From: UMGS973 sp964507795
Lineage (GTDB): Bacteria > Bacillota > Clostridia > Peptostreptococcales > Anaerovoracaceae
Direction: 5' to 3'
Assembly: GCA_964507795.1 (NCBI GenBank)
Contig: CAZDQV010000002.1
Coordinates: forward strand, 1 to 53,681
DNA length: 53,681 bases
A program made the position numbers and the translations under genes. Below, one piece after another: positions 48,813 through 53,681 of the stretch; position 1 is the stretch's first letter, and each line of letters starts with the position of its first letter. The notes beneath the pieces were generated by a model. The model did not search any database and was not told the DNA's origin. It saw nothing but the letters and a program-made list of their open reading frames with translations.

Positions 48813-51761
48813 ATGCTTACAAAAATACTTTTGAGAGAAATCAAAAACAGTCTGGGCAGATATCTTGCAATTCTCATCATTATCGCTTTGGGCACAGGAC
48901 TTTTTGCCGGCCTCAAAGTCACAAGAGATGCCATGGTAAATACCCTTGACGAATATCTGTCCGAGAGAAATCTTTACGACTACAAACTGGTATCAACTCT
49001 TGGATATGAAGCAGAGGATGTTGATTCCCTATTGTCTTTAGGCGATGTTAATGCTGCTGAAGGCAGCACTTCATACGATGTGCTTTGCAGCGCAGGCGAA
49101 ATGAATCAGGCATTCAAAGCCTGCTCCATTACTGAATCCATAAACAAAGTCAAACTTCTTGAAGGCAGAATGCCCGAAAAATCAAACGAATGCGTTGCCG
49201 ACGGCAGAGTCTACAACAAAGAAGATATAGGCAGCACAATTGAAATTTCAGAAGATAATTCAAAAGATACACTTGACGCCTTTGCTCATCGCAAATACAC
49301 GATAACAGGCCTTGTATATTCTCCTCTCTATCTCAACTATGAGCGCGGTTCCACCACTATAGGAAGTGGCACCATTGAAGCATATTTCTACATCCTGCCT
49401 GCAGGCTTTGACTCAGATATGTATACTGAAATATACCTGACACTCAAAAATTCTGCCCCTATATATTCAGACGAATACGAATCGCTCATAGACAATGCAA
49501 AGTCAACAGTTACCACTGCAGCAAAAGACGCATCTCAAAGAAGATATGAAAAAACAAAATCAGAAGCAAATGACAAAATAAGTGAAGCAGAGCAGGAGTA
49601 CGAGGATGGATACAAAACATATCTCAAAGAAAAGTCCGATGCATATTCAAAGCTTGATGGCTCATACAACAAGCTCATCTCAGGCCAAAGCAAGATATCA
49701 TCTTCAGAAAAAGATTTAAACAAAACAATCAGCGAATTAACCGGCTCAAAAAAACAGATCAACACAGGGCTCTCTCAGATTAATGAACAGCTGTCACAGC
49801 TCGAATCGGGCAAAGAATACATGTCTGACGAGGAATATCTGGCATCAAAAGAACAGCTTGAAAGCAAAAAAACAGAACTCACATCTTCTCTTGCCAAAGT
49901 AAATGCAGGTCTTAAACAGGCAAGTTCCGGCAAAGCAAAACTGGAAAAAGAAAAACAGACCCTCACAGACGGCTGGAAAGAATACAGACAGGGCAAAGCC
50001 GAAGCAGATACTTCTTTTGCAGAAGCAAAAAAAGAACTTGATGATGCAAAATCGGAGATAAACGATGGCAAAGAAGCCATCGCAGATATTGAAAAACCAG
50101 AAACCTACGTATTCACAAGAGATATCAATACAGGTTATGTAAGCTTTGAAAACGATGCGAATATCGTCAACGAAGTCGCAAAAGTTTTCCCTGTATTCTT
50201 TTTCCTTGTGGCAGCTTTGGTATGCATCACCACAATGACAAGAATGGTAGATGAACAGCGTACACAGATAGGAGTTCTCAAAGCACTCGGTTACAGCAGC
50301 CGATCAGTCATCTCGGAATATCTGTTTTATTCAGGCAGCGCAGGAATCCTTGGCACTGTGATTGGATATTTCAGCTGCTGCATTGTATTCCCGGCAATTA
50401 TATGGAAAGCTTATGGCATCATGTATGATTTCGGATGCAATCTTTCCTACAGCTTCAACATCCCTCTTCTGTTTTATTCCCTTGCAGGAGCACTGATATG
50501 CTCTATGGGTGCTTGCATTGCATCAGGCCTAAAAGATTTCAAAACAGCTCCTTCTCAACTTATGCGCCCCAAGGCCCCGCCTGCAGGCAAACGAATACTG
50601 CTTGAAAGGATCACTCCACTTTGGAACAGAGTAAGTTTTCTCTACAAGGTAACGCTGAGGAACCTGTTTCGTTACAAAAAACGTTTCTTTATGATGATAC
50701 TCGGCATCAGCGGCTGCACCGCGCTACTTATCGCAGGATTTGGCATAAATGATACAGTCAAAAATATTGTGGGATTTCAATACAATGAAATTATAAAATA
50801 CGATTACAGCATATATTTTGAAGACGACTTAGACAACAAACAACAGCAGGATTTTGCAGATGATACTTCATCATATGTAAAAGAGCTGCTATTTGTTCAC
50901 GAGGAAGAAGTGTCCTTTGTTTCAGCAGAAGACGAATCGACGCTTACTATGATTACCTGCAAAGATGATAATTTCAACAGATTTGTTGATCTTCATGACA
51001 GTGACCCTATCAGCTTCCCTCAAAACGGAAATGCCGTTATCTGCAGCAAACTGGCTGATAAATATAATATATCCGAAGGTGATAAAATAAGACTTGCAAA
51101 TGAAAACGGTGACGAGATAGAGGTAGTTGTATCGGGCATATGCAAGAATTATGTCAACAATTATGTATATATATCCGACGAAACATATGCTCAAGGGTTT
51201 GGCGCAACACCCGAATATGATACTGCCTATGTGCTTTCACAGGACAAGTCTGAAGATGGTATATACAAATCCGCTGCCGCGGTTTCTGATAACGACAATG
51301 TACTTGGGACTTCAATATGTCTTGATATGGAAGAAAGGATATGCAGCATGATGGACAGCCTGAATGCTGTCATAGTTCTCATCGTCCTTGCAGCAGGCGC
51401 CCTTGCGTTTATCGTTCTTTACAATCTGACAAATATAAATATAACCGAGAGGGTTAGAGAAATAGCCACAATCAAAGTGCTGGGGTTTTACCCAAAAGAA
51501 ACTTCCGCATATGTATTCAGAGAAAATTTCATACTGACAGGCATCAGCGCAGCGGCCGGCCTACTGCTTGGCAAAGTGCTCCTTGACTTTATCATCACGC
51601 AGATAAACATATCCCTGATTACCTTTGAGGCCAGGATAGCGCTGACAAGCTACATCATGGCTATAGCTCTCACTTTTGTATTTGCTGTAATAGTAAACAT
51701 TGTCATGTACTACAGATTAAAACGGATAGACATGATAGAAGCTTTAAAATCAGTGGAATAA
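48813..51761 (+). CDS. FtsX-like ABC transporter permease with long coiled coil
   Basis: A 982-residue permease: TM1 at about 15-35, an extracytoplasmic MacB-like domain (about 40-230), a charged coiled coil of almost 200 residues (about 240-435, with repeated NKLISGQSKISSSEKDLNK-like and TSSLAKVNAGLKQASSGKAK segments), three helices (about 460-575, MTRMVDEQRTQIGVLKALGY between), a second FtsX half (TM at about 630-650), another external domain and three C-terminal helices with ITERVREIATIKVLGFYPKE. Such permeases often act in peptide resistance, lipoprotein handling or export. The coiled coil may bridge to the cell wall. Followed by a terminator. Confidence 0.92.
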   Translation: MLTKILLREIKNSLGRYLAILIIIALGTGLFAGLKVTRDAMVNTLDEYLSERNLYDYKLVSTLGYEAEDVDSLLSLGDVNAAEGSTSYDVLCSAGEMNQAFKACSITESINKVKLLEGRMPEKSNECVADGRVYNKEDIGSTIEISEDNSKDTLDAFAHRKYTITGLVYSPLYLNYERGSTTIGSGTIEAYFYILPAGFDSDMYTEIYLTLKNSAPIYSDEYESLIDNAKSTVTTAAKDASQRRYEKTKSEANDKISEAEQEYEDGYKTYLKEKSDAYSKLDGSYNKLISGQSKISSSEKDLNKTISELTGSKKQINTGLSQINEQLSQLESGKEYMSDEEYLASKEQLESKKTELTSSLAKVNAGLKQASSGKAKLEKEKQTLTDGWKEYRQGKAEADTSFAEAKKELDDAKSEINDGKEAIADIEKPETYVFTRDINTGYVSFENDANIVNEVAKVFPVFFFLVAALVCITTMTRMVDEQRTQIGVLKALGYSSRSVISEYLFYSGSAGILGTVIGYFSCCIVFPAIIWKAYGIMYDFGCNLSYSFNIPLLFYSLAGALICSMGACIASGLKDFKTAPSQLMRPKAPPAGKRILLERITPLWNRVSFLYKVTLRNLFRYKKRFFMMILGISGCTALLIAGFGINDTVKNIVGFQYNEIIKYDYSIYFEDDLDNKQQQDFADDTSSYVKELLFVHEEEVSFVSAEDESTLTMITCKDDNFNRFVDLHDSDPISFPQNGNAVICSKLADKYNISEGDKIRLANENGDEIEVVVSGICKNYVNNYVYISDETYAQGFGATPEYDTAYVLSQDKSEDGIYKSAAAVSDNDNVLGTSICLDMEERICSMMDSLNAVIVLIVLAAGALAFIVLYNLTNINITERVREIATIKVLGFYPKETSAYVFRENFILTGISAAAGLLLGKVLLDFIITQINISLITFEARIALTSYIMAIALTFVFAVIVNIVMYYRLKRIDMIEALKSVE

Positions 51762-51768
51762 CGGAAAC

Positions 51769-51801
51769 GAGCTATCAGATGTGAAATGGTAGCTCTTTTT
51801 T
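51769..51801 (+). terminator. Terminator after the ABC transporter operon
   Basis: GAGCTA and TAGCTC pair (6 bp, with partial inner pairing) around a 15-nt loop, followed by six T, 8 bp after the permease stop codon. Confidence 0.6.
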
Positions 51802-52284
51802 ACAAAAACATCGCCATATACAGCGGAAGATGTATCACGTTTTCTTTTATGGCAATATCTTTTGTGTACAGAATATATGCCTGACCTATTTTTCCCTTAA
51901 ATCTGCTCTTGAATTTATCCAAGCCAATTGCGATGGTAATTCATCAAAAATCGACAATACTCGTGCTTCATATCCATGTGCAAATTTTGTAATATCCTGG
52001 CGATATAATGATAGAATTCTTTTTTTTATTCTGTCTACATCTTCGAAGTTTTTTGTTTTTATATACGCCTCTACTGCCTGCGGCATACCTCCTGTTAAAA
52101 TGTATTGTCTGAAATCATTCATCACTCTTCTGTGGATTGCTTGACCTAACGGCTTTAGATTTTCAAAGCATTCTCTCAGATAAGGGATTGTTGTTTCATC
52201 CCCCATCGCCCATAAAAATTCTTCAAAGTCCATGGGAAACATTATACACACAAAAGGCACTTTTAAGAAACATCCCTTCATCAC
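51800..52284 (-). pseudogene. Decayed AAA/DUF4143 ATPase
   Basis: Two frames on the minus strand hold pieces of one DUF4143 ATPase. The first (52284-51886) starts in the middle of the family: PMDFEEFLWAMGDE, GQAIHRRVMNDFRQYILTGG, MPQAVEAYIK, LYRQDITKFAHGYEARVLSI, FDELPSQLA. The second, shifted frame (about 51926-51800) holds the C-terminus: KGKIGQAYILYTKDIAIKEN followed by HLPLYMAMFL and a stop. The Walker motifs at the N-terminus are missing, and about 120 residues between the two pieces are deleted. It is of a different subtype from the copies at 33.6 and 34.9 kb. Confidence 0.78.
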
Positions 52285-53666
52285 TCGCTGGAGTTTCTCT
52301 CTGCAAGCTGCCTCTGAATTTCTTCAAATTTTGCCTTTGTAATAGGGTATTTTTTGAGGCAGACAAATGCCAGAACAAGAAACACTGCCGGCAAAACGGT
52401 TACTGACAATTCTACTGCTTTGAGGGCGCTCTCCGTCTGCACAGCTGCTTCCCCATTAAATCCTGCAAGTTGCAGCACTATACCCAGAAGCTGAGCACCG
52501 ATTCCTGCTGCCAGGGCTTCAACAAGACCCTGCAGAGAGACTATTACACCCTGCCTCTGATGTCCTGTCTCAAGCTCATCATATTCACATACATCATAAA
52601 TGATTGCCGGCATAAGCTGCCAGTATATAGAGACACATATAGTAACAAAGAACATGAATATAACCAATGACCATGTTCCGGATATTTCAACAAAAAACAT
52701 CACTGTTATCCCTACTGCTCCGACTGCAAAATCGAGCATCAAAGCTGTGCGCTTGTCTGTTTTGCGACTCACCTGCTTAACAACAAGGACAAGAAGGATA
52801 GCAACAGCCGTTTTGTAAAGAAACATCAACGAAATCTTTTTTGCATCCATCCCCTGGTTATATGTAAAATAGTACATCAAGTCTGATGATAACATTGCAT
52901 TTGCTATAAGGGCAAAGAGGCTTGTAAGCATCAGGAATACAACAGGTTTGAGTCTGATTACTTCAAGATACTCAGCAAAGAGTTCCTTAATCCGGAGTTT
53001 AGGAAGCACACTCTGCCCTACTGTATCACATGGCAGATCTATTCCTTTCGAAGCCTGCACTGTAATCAGAATAGAAGCTGTTGAAGTGATCCCGACCAAC
53101 GCTCCTGTGCACGACCATGCTCCTTCAAGAGAAAGACCCTGACTGATAAAGAACTCTGCCAGAAGCGACGGCAGCACCATGCCAATCAGATTCCCTGTCA
53201 TATTAATAATCGATGAGTAGGACCTCAAATCAGTCCGCTCGTTATAGTCCTGCGTATACTCTGCTCCCAGTGCCAAATGAGGAACAAAAAACCCAGTAAA
53301 AGCTGTCCAGAATATCATCAGAATTGCTCCATAATACAGAGGTTTGATTACAGGTAAAATGTCAAATGCCGTGAAGAGCAAAAATACCGAGGCGCCCAGG
53401 GCAGGTGCCATTACTGCCAAAAACGGTCTGCGCCGCCCCCATTTGGTTGCGCAGCCATCTGACAGATATCCAATTATCGGATTAACGATGGTATTCCATA
53501 CTGATCCCACTATTATGATTGTGCCTGCTGCAGCCGGTTCAATATCTGCAACTGTTGTCAGAAAAAACAATAAAAATGTATTGACAAAGGAATATGTAGC
53601 CGCATCTCCAAAAGAAGCAGAAGCATACCCTAATTTCACTGCCGGTGTCATTTTAGTGTTACTCAT
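52281..53666 (-). CDS. GPH-family sugar:cation symporter (MFS)
   Basis: A 461-residue transporter with 12 membrane helices. LGYASASFGDAATYSFVNTF at the N-terminus, the GYLSDGCATKWGRRRPF loop between helices 2 and 3, TGFFVPHLALGAEYTQDYNE RTDLRSYSS, and YDVCEYDELETGHQRQGVIV are typical of the glycoside-pentoside-hexuronide:cation symporters (MelB, XynB-like). It imports a sugar or glycoside with H+ or Na+; the substrate is not readable. AAGGAGATAT precedes the ATG near the window edge. The stop codon abuts the decayed ATPase. No catabolic gene is next to it within the window. Confidence 0.92.
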   Translation of the reverse strand: MSNTKMTPAVKLGYASASFGDAATYSFVNTFLLFFLTTVADIEPAAAGTIIIVGSVWNTIVNPIIGYLSDGCATKWGRRRPFLAVMAPALGASVFLLFTAFDILPVIKPLYYGAILMIFWTAFTGFFVPHLALGAEYTQDYNERTDLRSYSSIINMTGNLIGMVLPSLLAEFFISQGLSLEGAWSCTGALVGITSTASILITVQASKGIDLPCDTVGQSVLPKLRIKELFAEYLEVIRLKPVVFLMLTSLFALIANAMLSSDLMYYFTYNQGMDAKKISLMFLYKTAVAILLVLVVKQVSRKTDKRTALMLDFAVGAVGITVMFFVEISGTWSLVIFMFFVTICVSIYWQLMPAIIYDVCEYDELETGHQRQGVIVSLQGLVEALAAGIGAQLLGIVLQLAGFNGEAAVQTESALKAVELSVTVLPAVFLVLAFVCLKKYPITKAKFEEIQRQLAERNSSE

Positions 53667-53681
53667 ATATCTCCTTTTCTT

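Overview
The window reads as chromosome of a low-to-moderate GC Gram-positive anaerobe of the class Clostridia. The reasons are a PolC-type replicative polymerase, the Firmicutes gene order pyrH-frr-uppS-cdsA-dxr-rseP-ispG, a complete F-type ATP synthase operon, AGGAGG-type ribosome binding sites almost everywhere, LCP and Tex proteins, and many lipoproteins. I cannot name the genus. One 100-base run of N (4459-4558) marks an assembly gap.

Layout. 1-4.3 kb: a membrane-anchored LuxR regulator, a sirtuin, a Rossmann-methyltransferase fusion, a GH18 protein, and a DUF3990-like gene cut by the gap with its small partner. 4.6-14.9 kb (minus strand): one long housekeeping operon running pyrH, frr, uppS, cdsA, dxr, rseP, ispG, a hotdog thioesterase, polC. 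It joins UMP phosphorylation, ribosome recycling, undecaprenyl and phospholipid precursors, the MEP isoprenoid pathway and replication; its PolC lacks the proofreading exonuclease domain. 15-17.4 kb: DUF445, LarE, an HD protein and a small Cys-rich protein. 17.5-19.8 kb: an accessory island with a P-loop ATPase behind a consensus promoter and two palindromes, a decayed TnpB end, and a 28-residue hydrophobic ORF with its own terminator lying between two copies of the 3' end of tex. 19.8-24.5 kb: tex and a two-component system whose response regulator carries a DUF2294-like output domain.

24.6-33.3 kb: an operon of five predicted lipoproteins, a type-B carboxylesterase followed by four divergent tandem C45-family (N-terminal nucleophile acyltransferase/amidase) paralogues. 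I consider this the most distinctive gene system here: a set of surface ester/amide hydrolases. 33.3-36.2 kb: two AAA/DUF4143 ATPases with clear promoters, the first under an elaborate inverted-repeat operator. 36.2-41 kb: a nicotinamidase-like hydrolase with a 30-bp palindrome at its promoter, a degenerate shikimate-kinase-like domain joined to a sugar nucleotidyltransferase, a MATE transporter stump, an LCP protein and a membrane-anchored alpha/beta hydrolase. 41-47.7 kb: the ATP synthase operon (atpI-B-E-F-H-A-G-D-C). 48.1-51.8 kb: a MacB/FtsX-type ABC transporter. 51.8-53.7 kb: a decayed DUF4143 ATPase and a GPH-family sugar symporter.

No tRNA, rRNA or CRISPR array was seen. All functional calls are from reading motifs and recalled family features; no database search was possible.
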